Positions 27,261 through 39,700 of a stretch of DNA of 64,000 nucleotides are shown here, one piece after another; positions within the stretch are counted from its first letter, which is position 1; each line of letters begins with the position of its first letter. The DNA is taken from assembly GCA_030267565.1 (NCBI GenBank), contig BRXU01000001.1:8768501-8832500 (forward strand), written 5' to 3'. Under the pieces are notes generated by a model, which was not told the DNA's origin, ran no database searches, and saw nothing but the letters and a program-made list of their open reading frames with translations. The position numbers were made by a program, and so were the translations under genes. Origin of the DNA: Pleodorina starrii (lineage: Eukaryota > Chlorophyta > Chlorophyceae > Chlamydomonadales > Volvocaceae).

Positions 27261-30200
27261 AGATGAGCCTTCCATGATGGATGGATGGATGGATGTTACA
27301 AGCTTCAATGAGCTCGTACGGCTCAAACGAACCCGGAGGCTCATGAACCGCCTCAGTCGCGCAAAAAAGATAAAGAAAACCAAAAAGACAAAGAAAGATT
27401 CGAAACGATGGTGATACAGTGGATGAAGTAGACTGGATGTGCTCGCACACAGGCAAACTCTTAGGAAGCGATACGCTCACGCCGCAAAGCAAACATCTCG
27501 TATATAGCTTTCGCAAGACCACGCTGGTCATCAACTTGCATGACATCGTGAACACTCGCAGTAGTGGGTACACCTAAGTCCCAAATCTTCTGCCGCGCCG
27601 ACACAAGAGCAGGACACTCCCATAGAAAATGCTTCTCGTCCTCGATAGCGCCATCAGAACGACACGCTTTGCATACACGAAGCTCTCTAGACCGACTGCT
27701 TTCACTGTTAACCGCCAAATCAGAAGCGCACAACCGAAAACGAAGTAAGGAACGATGGTGTGCCGGGGGGATATAACCCTCAAATTGCTTCGGCAGCCCC
27801 ATCCAATGCTTATGGCGACACATCTTAACACCGGGCTTTCTGGCGTCTGTAACGAAAGCGCGCGGGTCCACGGCTAACCTATCGCTACCCCAGTCGTCGT
27901 TGACGCGACCTCTGAGGGTGTCCATCAGCGCCTCGACGTCAAGCTTGCTAGCCGCGTACCGCCTGACCCTAGTATCGATATTACCTGCCGCCGCGTCCTC
28001 GGCCCAGACATGCCCTAAATAATTCAGAACCCGGATGACCTTGGAGCCCCATCCGTCACCCTGCAAATTCGTTTCTAAAGCCAACCGGATCTCGTGGCGA
28101 AAGGCACTGTGGTACACGGTGCTAGTGACCTCCACCAAACTATTCCAAAAACGAAAAACAGACTCGGCCCAGTGTAACTGCAAGGGCATCTGACCTAGCT
28201 CCCTAAACAACAACTGCAGAGGTGGAACGGCGGCTCCAACCAATTGCTTCATAAATGAAATCTGAAGCTTGACCATACGGTCTCGCGTAGCCGCTTCGAA
28301 ATAGCAGGATCGTGGAGCTTCATTGGCCGGGAAACCCCTCTCTAGCAAGGCTAAAACCAAGTCGGCACCCCACAGCTGCGAACCGTACGACAACACGGAA
28401 CGGACTTGCGCGTTGAAACATTTCATACCGATGGAAGGCAACAGAAGCCCTTGCCGCCGCAATTTACTGAGCAGGGCAAACATGGCCCTCCGGCCCGCAG
28501 CATAAAGCTCATCCGTGCAGGAGGCGAAGGCACTGTTAGGGCCAAAATGCAGTCCGAGATAGCGTGCGCGTGTTTTCCAGACAATAGGCCGATCCACCGG
28601 CAGCCCCTCCTCCGTTACGCGCATAGTAACCAAATCAGTGATCGCATAGAAATGGCTCCTGACCTGGTCGTTGGGGTAAAAGAACAGTAGCTCGCACTTC
28701 TTTGCATTAACAGTGAGACCGAACGCTTCCGACCACTCCCTCAACGCTCTGAGCAGGCTCATCAAACGACGTTTTGTCCCCGCAAAAAGACTGAGGTCAT
28801 CCGCGTAGAGAGCCAAAGGCACTCGCCGACCTTCCACACTTGGGCAATCGGTGGCCGCCATGGCAGCCGGGAGCGCGACATCCAGGGCGTCGACATAATC
28901 CGCAAAACCCTCCACAAAGAAACCAAACAGTGTGGGACTCATCGGGCAACCCTGCTTCACCCCTTGGGAGGAAGAGAAAGCCTGTCCAATAGAGCCGTTA
29001 ACTTTGACCCGCAGTTCCACCCGCTCGTAGCAACGCTTCAGGGCATCTAAAGCAGCGCCATTAACTCCTCTTTCCTCAAGGCGAGCCCACAGTAATTCCC
29101 TATTCACCCGATCAAAGGCCTTCTCAAAATCGATCTGGCAAACAAATAGCCCTTCACCCAGCAGTGCGTTGGGGGGGGGCCGTACGACAGCGATCCGTGA
29201 GATGCCGTAACAAAAACAAATTATGGATGGTGCCGCGCTTCGACCGGAAACCTCCCTGGTACGGGCTGCGTGCCCCGCAACCCTCTCCCCAAGTCTTCAA
29301 CCGCCGATCGAGAAGAAACGCATACAGCTTAGAAAGGGCCCCGCCAACTGCCAGCCCACGGTAATTGCTTGGATCGAGTACGTCACCCTTTTTGTGAAGG
29401 GGAGTGACAACTGATACCTCGAACTGCTTGGGATAGTCCCCAGTAGATAGGATATGTTCCAAGAGGCGCAAAAGATACGGCGCGAGAACTAACTCCTCCC
29501 TGCCCTCTACCCTACGAGTGGCGTACTTGTAACACTCCGCGGGGGCCTGCTCAAGGCCGGGTGATTTATGGTTGCCTAACGCTTTGAGCGCCGCGATGAC
29601 CTCTGCCAGAGTAAACGGAGCATTCAGAGACGCCGCCGCAACAACCCGCTGATTACGGGCAACACCGACTCTCATGACCTGCCCAATCGCGCGATGCTTC
29701 AAGGGGCCGCCCGTTGATAAGGTTCAAAATATAATCCGCCCTCACCGCATTGAAAGGATTCACCTCGTCGTTGTACAGCGCGTCAAAATACTCGCGCCAA
29801 CTATTGACATCACGGATGGGACAGTCGGATTTCACGCCCTGGTTGAGCCGTCGCCACAACGCGCGGGGGTCACCCTTGCATTCCTCCAGGAACGCCGTGA
29901 AGTGGGAAACGTGAAATGCGGCGCGGGCATCCTTTCTAAGCCTCTGGTAGCGAGAGCGAAGCGTGGTGAAAACCTGCCGTGCTTGCTCGTCAGCAAGGAG
30001 TCCGTTTGCCCTCATGTATGCCTTGTGCTGTAGCATCGCACTACGGGCGGTGGCGCATTCATCGGTCCACCACGGTGCGTCCTTATCTTCTCTGACCCGC
30101 GGGGCCCTACTGCGACGACGCCCCCCGAACGCCTTCTCCACCGCTGCCGAGCACGCCTTCGTGATAACATCAACGACCCTTGTACTATCCATGTCAGCGC

Positions 30201-30353
30201 CAAGCTTGTTCACAGCTTCCGCAATGCGCCGAACGTAGGTAGCGTCATCAGCGGCGAATAAGGTCGCATACCGGGATTTGCGCTGCACGTCGAAGCGTGC
30301 CCTGATGCCGCCTCTACCCGCCGAGGGGGGGCCCTGCTTCAAAACCCGCAACT
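27261..30353 (-). mobile_element. Non-LTR retrotransposon (LINE), 5'-truncated, copy A
   Basis: About 3.1 kb on the minus strand, bounded by the 14-bp duplication. It ends in a 3' UTR and a (CATC)n tail at 27271-27295. Its coding sequence is in three frames: 30366-29710 (RT-preceding region with RYQRLRKDARAAFH), about 29709-29180 (RT fingers: NHKSPGLEQAPAECYK, VTPLHKKGDVLDPSNYRGL, QGGFRSKRGTIHNLFLLRHL), and 29170-27461 (QIDFEKAFDRVNR, the catalytic ALYADDLSLF, and a CKAC...HFLWEC Cys/His knuckle at the C-terminus). No endonuclease domain is left. The family is non-LTR by its RT order; the clade is not resolved by eye. Confidence 0.93.
27461..29170 (-). pseudogene. LINE reverse transcriptase, palm to C-terminus
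   Basis: Continuous open frame of about 560 codons with RT blocks DFEKAFDRV, GVKQGCPMSP, YADD and the C-terminal Cys/His motif. It is cut off from the upstream RT half by a frameshift at a run of nine C (plus-strand G 29171-29179), so no full RT can be read here. Sequence otherwise looks young, with few stops. Confidence 0.9.
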
Positions 30354-30366
30354 TCCATGAGACCAT
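29180..30366 (-). pseudogene. LINE reverse transcriptase, N-terminal half (frameshifted)
   Basis: Two overlapping frames joined by a shift near 29705-29712 at GGGCGGCCCCTT. First frame: RT-flanking helical region with many Arg/Lys. Second: RT fingers with SPGLEQAPAECYK and LHKKGDVLDPSNYRGLAVGG. Broken relative to the downstream palm segment as well. Confidence 0.88.
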
Positions 30367-30367
30367 G
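30354..30367. repeat. Target-site duplication, 5' side of LINE copy A
   Basis: TCCATGAGACCATG, identical to 27247-27260. Confidence 0.85.
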
Positions 30368-31512
30368 GCAGCGAACGACCTTCAGTACGACATCCGGACT
30401 TTGTTCCCGTATGGTAATATGCCTCCATGTGGGCGGCAGTCTGCTGGATGTGATGAGCTCCTTTAACTCGACGAAACTGGGCAGTCTCTTGTTCCAAATT
30501 CTGAAAGCAGCGTACCGAGCTGCTTGGTAGCTTACCGTTTTTCAATGTGCGCCCCTTGACGGATAACCGTTGTGGGGGACACATGTTACCAGCCATTTTT
30601 AGCTCGTACACATGTAATGCCTCATGCCTCATGCCTCATGTTCCCCTTCGGCCGCCAGACGCTGTCCCAGTGATGTCGCTCCATGCCGTACTTCGCCGGA
30701 AGTGATTGGGCGAGCATCGGCGTCTCAAGCCATACCAAAGCCCGCACGTCGCGCATCACAGCGCACTCAAAGCTTTGATCCCCAGCGCCGAAAAGGGAGC
30801 GATATACGGCGGACATCACCGATGTCGAACGGAAAAGTTTACAGATATAATTTCATATGAGATATGACGAACTCGTTCCCGGACAAACGCACAACGGAAA
30901 ACCTGGCCAAATACCCCGAAAGCGTGTTGCGGACTTACCCCTCGGCTCTGACCCACCCCAAAGCAACAATAACAACCGAAAACGGAAAGCACTCCGCACA
31001 GATGAGACTCACCGGGAGGGCGGGCGCCGGGCGGGGCGGGCTGCCGCAACGAAAAGGCAACACAACGCGCGAGGCGCGCGGTGTCCTCACATGTCAGCGA
31101 CATGCGCGATTTGCGCGAGCAGCCCACCGTTCAACGCATAATTTGGCGCCGCGTGCCGTCTCCCACAGCCGCGCCGCCCCCAGGAAAGAGGTTAAGAGAA
31201 ACGCGCTTCCGATGATGATTGCGAATCACCGCACAGCCGCCCAGCCAAAAAGGGGGCCTCATGGTATCACAACCGCCACTCCGTACGGTATGTGACAATG
31301 CGACACCCCGAAGACCGCCCACGCACGCGGAAAGGGACGCGGTCCCCACCGGGATCAGCGTCGCCGCACCCTGCCGCACCGGCACCTGCCCCGGCCCAGT
31401 GCGTGCCGCTCCGCAGCACCTGGGCATCTGCCGTTCTCCGCTCCGCCATCTGAGATCTGAGATCTGACAGTGCGGCGCCTCGTGGGGCACCGCCTCGCCG
31501 AGTCAGAGTGCG

Positions 31513-31584
31513 CTCCCACGTCTACCTTCGCTCCCACGTCTACCTTCGCTCCCACGTCTACCTTCGCTCCCACGTCTACCTTCG
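31513..31584. repeat. 18-bp minisatellite, four units
   Basis: Perfect tandem copies of CTCCCACGTCTACCTTCG. Open in all frames only because the unit is a multiple of three. Confidence 0.97.
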
Positions 31585-32920
31585 TCGGTGCGGCGACAGC
31601 ACCGGGAACGAAATCTCCAGTATGGGCTTACCGCGGCGTGGGTTTCCCGCCACCCGTGAAGCCGACCCCGCAACGAACTGCCCCTGCTCCCGCGGGACTG
31701 GTGCCTCTTTGCTCCCGTGTGGTCAACATGTATGTGTGTATGTGTGTGTGTGTTTGTTTGTGTGTTTGTGTGCTTGTGTGTGTTTGGAGGGTGCGCGTCT
31801 GTGCGCGCGGGGCACAGCGAGGACGACGCCGCGTCCTGAAGGGGGGATAGTTGTTGTGTCTCGTTATACTTAGTTACTACCGTAAGCATACTCTGGCGCG
31901 CTGCTCTGATTATCAATTGTCTGTCATTTATTTAACTGCCAACTGTCGGCAGGGCTGGGTGGCACATGCTCAGCGGCAGCTGCCGCTCGTATGCCGTGCG
32001 TGTGAGCCGTGGGGTGCTGTTGAACCACCTTCCCACGCAGGCCCACACTCTTCCCCCCCGTTCGCGCGGCAAGGAGCGAGCCGTTCGTGGCCTGCCAAGG
32101 TGCTTGTTGTGTGAAGGTTGCGAAGTGACGGGCGCTTAGTTACCGGTACGAACTGGCTCACCGTGGGAGGTTAAGGGGCCAGAGATAGGCGGTGGAGGTC
32201 GGGGTGAAAGTCGGGGTGGAGGTTTGAACGCCCAGGAACGCCGAGAAAAGTGCTTGTCGGGAAACGAACTTTAGCGCCCGCTGAACAGTTGTTCCGGACT
32301 ACAGCAAAGGCAACATCCGTGGTCTCTTACTTTCGTTCCTCAACATTGCGAACTGGCGGGCGGTGCGGTGTTGCAGCAGGCCCGCTTTGTCGCGATGTAC
32401 GAACTATGCAGGCCCCGAACATTGACCGGGAAGTACAGAACGCAGTCCGGATGGTGGAAGGAAGGTACAGTTTGCTGTTTGGCCAAACCATTCATCGACG
32501 CAGGCAGGGGCGCACAGACGCAGAGGGCGGGCGGGCAAACGGGCGGGCGGCCGGGCGGGCGGGCAAAACGTGCAATACATCCCAATCACGGCACAATTGC
32601 GTAAGCAGCATGCAATATAGACCCCTAAAAACAAATTTCATACTAGGTATAGTGAATCCTCATGCCGCAGACCTGAGGATTGGAGAAAGGAGGTGCCCGA
32701 AATTCACAAGTGGATAGAACAAGGTTGGGCGCGCGGCGGGCGGCCATTTGACCTGATTTGACGATGGAAGATCGCGGGTGATGAAATAGTAGAGGGTGTA
32801 GCTCCCGAACACTGGATGGTATCAGGAAATAATAAATGCAAATATTTTATGAGAGTCCATGACCTGCCGAGGATATCTAACGGGAAAGGCCGGCATGGGG
32901 GAACCCTACATAATACGTAA

Positions 32921-33391
32921 AGGGGTGAGACCCCTGGCCACCCCGATGTACGGGTCTCCTGAGACTCCGCTGGGACGGCCATCGGGCTCATCGGGGGTCT
33001 CAGGCCCTGATACCGTAGCGCGCCCTTCAAAAGTCTTCAATGCGCGAGTCTCAAAGGAATGAACTTAACAGCATTTTTAGTGCTTTGACTGCCTGATCAA
33101 ATATGCGTTAGTTTGAGGGCGGTCAGCAGGTCATCAAATCCGCGATGAACGGCAGAACGGTCTCCGCACTTTGGATAATAATAAGTTGTATACTTGGTTG
33201 TATCCTTCGTACTCATTGTAAGGCCGCTTTGAGCCTCCATGGACATGGGAAAATGGATCCACCGCATCTTAGCACGTGTACGTGTCTCGCCCGCCACTAA
33301 TCAGTACAATTTTTTGCATAGAACACACAGCAGTAGACTGACTAGTGGTGGCTGAGACCGCGAAGGGGTCTCAGGGGGTCTCACCCCTTTC
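32921..33391. mobile_element. Candidate foldback/MITE-like element
   Basis: Imperfect terminal inverted repeats of about 18 bp: AAAGGGGTGAGACCCCTGG on the left and CAGGGGGTCTCACCCCTTT on the right, enclosing ~470 bp of non-coding DNA with further GTCTC words. I could not find a clear target-site duplication, so the element status is tentative. Confidence 0.4.
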
Positions 33392-35783
33392 GATAACTCG
33401 CTCCCTCGATAATGGCTCCCTTGAACCTCTGTATCAAACGGTTAATCAAATCGTTAAATGTATAAAAAGTGTATTTTAAAAAAAAGTAGTCAAGGTTTTG
33501 CCAAAAGATGTCGAATCGTAGAGCTAGTGAGGTGCTGTGGGTGGGTTGCGGGGCCGTGGGGGGAGGCTTCTAGTGAGAAAAGTGAGAGATCCAATCTTCC
33601 CAAATCCTGCTTGTTTCACAATTCTAATTATGACTAAATGAAAATTGCGCAGAGCGCTTAATATTAATGTAAAACGCGCCGCATTTCACGATGTGCTGCT
33701 AAGGAAAGGCGGGACGAAGCAAAACACAAGGGAACACAAAACAATAAATATGGCATACATGACGACATTCTAAAAATTCTTCCTGTGCAAATTGAGACGC
33801 GCGCTCCACTCCTGGGGACAATCCGTACCTTTCGGCAAGCATACGCAAGTATACGCAAGTACCTCAGTCGCGAGCACAATGACGCAGGGGACGATCTGAA
33901 GTGCGAACGGTGTCAATTAAGCTATGATTAATGAATTGAGTCGCTTGTGTTCCGAAACAGTTGCGCCCGATACAGTGCTCGAGTGTTGTGCGCGAGTGGG
34001 CGCGCCGGATCGGTCAGATTTCAGATGTCAAGTAGCACCGATGCTTGATCCCCGCAAGAGTGAAGGCATTTTATGAGGTCAAAGGCTTCAGAGATGTCTG
34101 TCGCTTGGCCCCTTGAGGTCTTAACCACAAAACAATACGACGCGTGTTTCGCAAATCCTACAAAAAGTTCGGACAGCCAACCGACCTGACTCGGAACACC
34201 GATCAACCTCCATTACAAGATTTCCAAATGTCTATCTCAGGTACCGGTAAAGTTTGTGCGCTTGGCGTCGCGCTCGGCCCTTGATAATTCCTAGCCAGGC
34301 CTGGCCGGGCGTGGCATTGCGTTGGCCTCGCTAGCATACCACAATCAAAACAAAGCTTTGCTACAGACAAGCACGGGGTCAGGCGAAGTCTTTTTTATGA
34401 CGTACGACCTCATTGAACACCTGAAGCGGTGCTGCTCACCTTACAGCCGCGTGTCGAATTCTCGAATACCAACCAACCTTCGACGGGCCCTTCAGGTAGC
34501 GAACATACATCTCCATTCCCCATCTCTCGGTCGCCTCCTTCATTCTTCGGTCCCGCACATGTCCCGCCCTGCGCTGCGCCGAACGCTTCCGGGGTGCGGT
34601 CGGTCGTTACACACGCAGGCGGTCGTGTCAGGTCGTGTCCGCGGGAACTTGCGCTGCGGACTTGCTGCAAGAGAGCACCACCGTCAGCTCGGGGCACCAA
34701 CTTCCGGGGGTCTAGAACCCACAGGAATAAGGCGACGCTGCTTTCCTGGAAGCTGGAACTTGCCGCTGCCTAGCAAATGAAGTACTGTGAAACAAAGTCG
34801 TTGAAGCCTCACCGGCCCCTATCGGCCTAAGATGCAAGGCTGCCAGCTTCGCGGTTTTTTGAGCAGTAGACCAATTTCATTTACATGACGAAGGAGTCGA
34901 AAACGCCCTACGAAGCGAGTGCGTGCACCATCTGTACGACAGAGCGTTCGAGGCGCCGCCGGCGTCCGGCGCTGGGATAGGGAGCGTCCCTGACGTTCCG
35001 AGGGGCGTTCGTTGTCGTCGCCGAAATCCTGAAACGCCTGTAGCAACAAACGTACGGCGGCGAGAGTTTACGACTTTACGAGAAATTTTCGTCCTTCTGT
35101 TCCGTAGTGAGGAGTGATCGCCGCGTGATGCCCACGCGATACCGCAACCTTGCCATATATATATCGTTCAAATTGTTCATTGTTCCATTGTAGTAACTTT
35201 GGCCAGCTTAATAGCCAGCGAAGTTAGAGGCAAGTTATCGATGGCGACCAATGTGTTCGGAGAGCTCGACGCCCAGAGTCCACGACGCGATGCAAGCCGA
35301 AACAATGATTTCTGAAGGGTCATCATGGTTACGTATTGTAAAGGTGTTGCGAAACGCTATCGTGGGAACCCTATCACGGCCGTATCGTGGGAAAATGAAA
35401 CAGGGGGGGCGGGCGCCATCCAAGCTACTTGCGCTCAACGCCAAACATTGCAATACCTGGCACTTTCAAGTTAGACATACGTAGGGATGAAGGGCAGTCA
35501 TGGGCCGGGCCTAGCCATGCGCCCAGTCGCACATACCGGTACGGTATATTTCCCAGTCCATACACGATCGTCCAAGGGCGGCGGCATTGGCGGTCACAAA
35601 CACCAGACATGACAAAAAAGAGGATGAACCATCGAATAGAAGTTCTCTCGACACGCTTCAAACTCACGAAATCATGGGGAAATTACTAAAGAACAATTAG
35701 AATACTATACATAATACAGTGTTTGGCGTTCACGTGATAATCTTGTCTTCAGGGATAGATGTTCAGAAGGCCATCGGATGCGT

Positions 35784-35788
35784 GTTAC
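35784..35788 (-). terminator. Candidate TGTAA polyadenylation word for VIR
   Basis: TTACA on the plus strand, about 930 bases past the VIR stop codon. It is the first such word I noticed downstream. Confidence 0.3.
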
Positions 35789-36713
35789 AAGCGCAAAAGT
35801 TCGGGTAGTCCATACCCGGAACGGGAGTCCGAAACTTGGAACCGAAACGCAAACCAGGCACTCACCACAAGTTCCTCTAATTAATCCAGTTCAACCACCA
35901 AGACGACCAGCAGCAGAACCCGCTCCGCACGCACTCCGCTAAACCAGGGTGGGTGTTGCCACCCCACGAGCATCGACGCGAGCGGCGCCATCCTTCCTCT
36001 TGTATGTCCCCAAACCCGCAACCCGCCAGACTTCTCCAAAGAGCCGGAAACAGGACGGCCACGGCCACATCCCCCAAACCTCCCCCCTTCCCCCTCCCCC
36101 CTTGAAAACGTGTACCACAGCTAGGCGAAAACGCCGCGCAAAGTGCAAAGCCCCGTCAACCAACGGGGCCTTTTTTCCCAGCACAGCCTTCGGGCATCAG
36201 CACCCGTCTGGTCGGCCCTCTCCCACATGATGATCGATGATCGGCAACCAACCAACCTCGAGTTGGCCTGGCAGGGACGGGCCAGCCCGGCAACCCAAAG
36301 CCGGGCCAGCAAATCACGACACCGCCGTAGCCCCACCGCCATGCCGTAGATCAGCCAGCGGATGACGCGGTCGCGCAAGGCCCTGCCTGCCGGCCGGCCG
36401 GCCCTTCAGCCCCGAAACCAGCCAGGCAGCGCGAGCGCACAACGCCGCGGCACAGGCAAGGGCGAAACGCCGCTTCGCTTCGCGACGTTGCGCTGTTGCG
36501 GCGGCTCCTGCGGCCGCGCACGGCCCCGCCAGTTTGGTCTTCCCCCCAGTTTGGTCTCGCTTTCACCCTCGCTCTAGCTCTCATTACTCGTGTGAAAGGG
36601 GTGCAGCACCCTCGGGATGCGCTCCTCCAGCCCAGCCCCGCTCAGCCCCGCTCAGCCCAGCCCAGCCCAGTCCCGCGTAGCCCAGATCAGCCCAGCCCAG
36701 ATCAGCCAAGCCC

Positions 36714-39700
36714 CTAGCGCTGTAGCGCGGGCAGGTTTAGGCCCATGGAGGAGGCGTTCTGGGCGATGATGGCCGCGAGGGCGGGGTTGGTGGCCAGCAG
36801 AGCGCGCAGCTTCTCGGGGTCCCGCAGCAGAGACTGGGCGGCGGTGGCGGTGGCGGTGGGGGAAGGGGAGGGCAGGGAGGGCAAGGGCAAAGGCAAGGGC
36901 AAGGGGGGGGGGGCAAGGGGAAGAGGGGCAAGGGGGAGGGGGGGGCGAAGAAGCAGACTTGAGAAGAAGCATGAATGGGGAGGCGAGCGGAGCAAGTGGA
37001 CACGTGGATTTGCAGCGGGGGGGGGGGCGGGCCAGGGTCACATACGTCGTCATCCATCAGGGGATGCAAAGCATGAGCCGGGAACCGCGGCGACGGAGCG
37101 GACTTCGCAGTGGATAGGGCGGGCGGACGGGCGGGCAGGTTGATGGGGCGGGGCTGTTGCCAGGACGACAAGGGGCCTGGTAAGGGGCTCCAAGGAAAGG
37201 ATGCGGAGGGTAAGTGGGTGCGGAGGGGTCCCCCTTTCAGAAGTTAGTAGCCCTCTCACCGCGAGCTGCTGCGACGTCATTCCGCCCGCACCGCCGCCAC
37301 CGGCGCCGCCAACAGCCTGCTGCTGCATCGGCTGCTGCTGTTGCTGTTGCTGCCTTGCGGGCTGCATGGACGGCGGCTGCGAGCCGGGCTGGAGGCCGCC
37401 GTATAGCGCGTCTCCCGAATCCCGCTGCTGCAGCTGCAGTTGCTGCTGGCGCTGCTGCTGTTGTTGCTGCTGCTGCTGCTGCTGCGCCCGCCGCTGCTGC
37501 TGCTGTTGCTGCGAGAGAGGCGGCGGCGGCGGCAGGCCGCCGCCGCTGCCCATCCCCACCAGCGGTCCCGAGCCGCTGCTGCTGCCTCGCAACGGCATCG
37601 AGCCGCCGCCGCCGCCCGACGGTGTGCGCCCAATCCCGCCGCTGCCGCTGCCGGCGCCCAATGACCCAGGGGTCGGCGCAAACAGATCGTCGTACAACGA
37701 GTCGGCGTCGGCGCTGGGCAGGGGCTGTAGCGGCGGCGGCCTGAAGCCGCCCATGCCTAACCCCATCCCCATGCCCATACCCATCCCGGGACCACCGCCA
37801 CCACCACCACCCATGCTGGGCGGCCCCGGCAGCGGCATGCCACCAGTGCCCGGCGGCGGCGGCCCCGGCGGCGGGCGCGGCGGCGGCGGCCCCATGGGCA
37901 CCCGGGGTCCCGGGCGCGGTGGCGACGGGCCGCCCATGCCCGAGGACTCCGTCCCGCCGGTGCCGCCGCCGCCGGCGGCAGCGCCGCCCGCCGCCGTCAT
38001 CATCGCCGATGGCGGCGGCGGCGCCGCCGCCATGCGCTGATAGTCATCCACATGCTTGGAAGGCGCGCGGCTGCTGCTGCCGCGCGCGCGCATGTCGCCG
38101 CGACGGCGAGGCGCCGTAACAATGGGGATATCGTCGTCAGGAGCGCCGCCGCCAGCGGGGCCGGCGGCGCCGTCTGCGTTTCGGCCGGTACCACGGCCGC
38201 TGGCGGCGGCGGCGCCGCCGCCGCCCTCGCCAGCGGCGGGCGGCTTGGCGACGGCGCCGGCGGGCCGCGGCACGTCGCGGGGTCGGCGGCGGCGGGAGAG
38301 GGGCTCAGGTGGAAGCAGGGACGCGACGGAGAGGTCGCCTCCGCCGGCGCCGCAGTCCCACCTGTGGCAGACAGGTGGGGCGTGATGGTGTGTGTGATGG
38401 TGTGTGTGATGGTGTGTGTGATGGTGTGTGTGATGGTGTGTGTGATGGTGTGTGTGATGTTCGATGCGATAGCATGCGGTTGGTGTGTTGTGGTGGTATG
38501 TGGTATGTGGTACATGGAATCCTGGCCCGAACCCAACCGAGCCCATCCGGAACGACCCACGGGTCAATTACCCATGCCTCACCTACGATTATCTTGCCAA
38601 CGTTTCCTTTGCTAAGAATCCCTGTGCTACGATTCGCTGGCGCTGCGATCCAACACCGCCCCCAGATGACGGTACGACGCACCTGGTGAGCTTCTTGCTG
38701 ACATTGCCGCGCACGACCCGCGCCCTGCAGTAGCGCCAGAACGACTGAGTGGCGTTGTCGCACACCGCCGGCCAGGGCCACCCGCCGCTAGGCTCGGCCT
38801 CCGCCTCGGCGGCGTCCGCCGCCGCCGCGGCGGCGGCGGCGGCGGCAGCCGCGGCCGCGGAGCCGGGCGCCGCGCCCACCGCCGCGGCGGCCGCGGCGGC
38901 GGCGGCCTCCGTCGCGGCGGCCACTGCCGCCACGAAGCGCTGCGGCGCCGGCGGCGGTGGCGGGAAGTCGGTGTCGATGTCGGCCTCGGTGGTGGACGAG
39001 GCCACGTCGTCGAGCTTGGATGCCACCTGCGGGGTGTTGCCAGCAGCCAGCGACGGTGGTGTTGCCAGCAGCCAGCGACGGTGTGTTTTGCAAGCAGCCA
39101 GCGGTCCGGAGGGAAAGCCTTTCTATCGCAGCAGAGGTAGCCGAGGCGACGACGTAGCGTAGCGTAGCGTAGCGAGGCAAAACGGACACAGCGGCTGGAA
39201 GGAAGTGTATAGTGTGAAGCAACCCCTCTCCTAATGCTCACGGTTAATTACTTCTCACTCGGCTTAAGCCTCATAAGTCTCGCATTTCGCGCTCCTCCAT
39301 CTGACACGGTTACCGGTAGGGGGCTTAGCAGGCCGGGAGCCGGGAATACAGCAGCGAGGCCCCGCCCCGCCCCGCCCCCCCCCCGCCCCGCCCCGCCCCG
39401 TCCCACATGACACACCTCGCTGCACGCCGCCGCCACCACGGCGCCCTCCTGCGCGGCCGCGCCCCCGCCCGCCGCCGAGGCCCTGGCGCTCTCCGCAGAG
39501 GACCGCAACCGACCCGCCGCCCAGCGCAGCGCCTCCGTCAGCCGGGCAAGGTCGCTGCCGCCGCTGGCGCCAATGCCCACCTGAGCAGGAGCCGGGAGGG
39601 GGAGGGGAGGTGGGTCATGGAAACTTGGGAAGCCCAAATGAAGCGTAGCGTAGCAAGGCAAAGCACAGCGTCGGTAAGTTGGACGAACGTTTAGCGGAGC

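Larger units (their letters stand above)
30368..36713. other. Intergenic, mixed-GC, TE relics
   Basis: No complete gene recognised. On the minus strand at about 30400-30545 one frame reads AARYAAFRIWNKRLPSFVEL and continues to the LINE target site, which looks like a coding relic of unknown type. At 34021-34206 another minus frame (FVVKTSRGQATDISEAFDLI) looks coding but is isolated. A run of three CCTCATG words lies at 30624-30644. 33-35 kb is notably AT-richer than the genes. Confidence 0.4.

Noticed and set aside
27255..27573. Continuation of the copy B frame upstream into copy A's 3' UTR
   Set aside because: The frame is open by chance across the target-site duplication; homology to the LINE protein stops near 27249.
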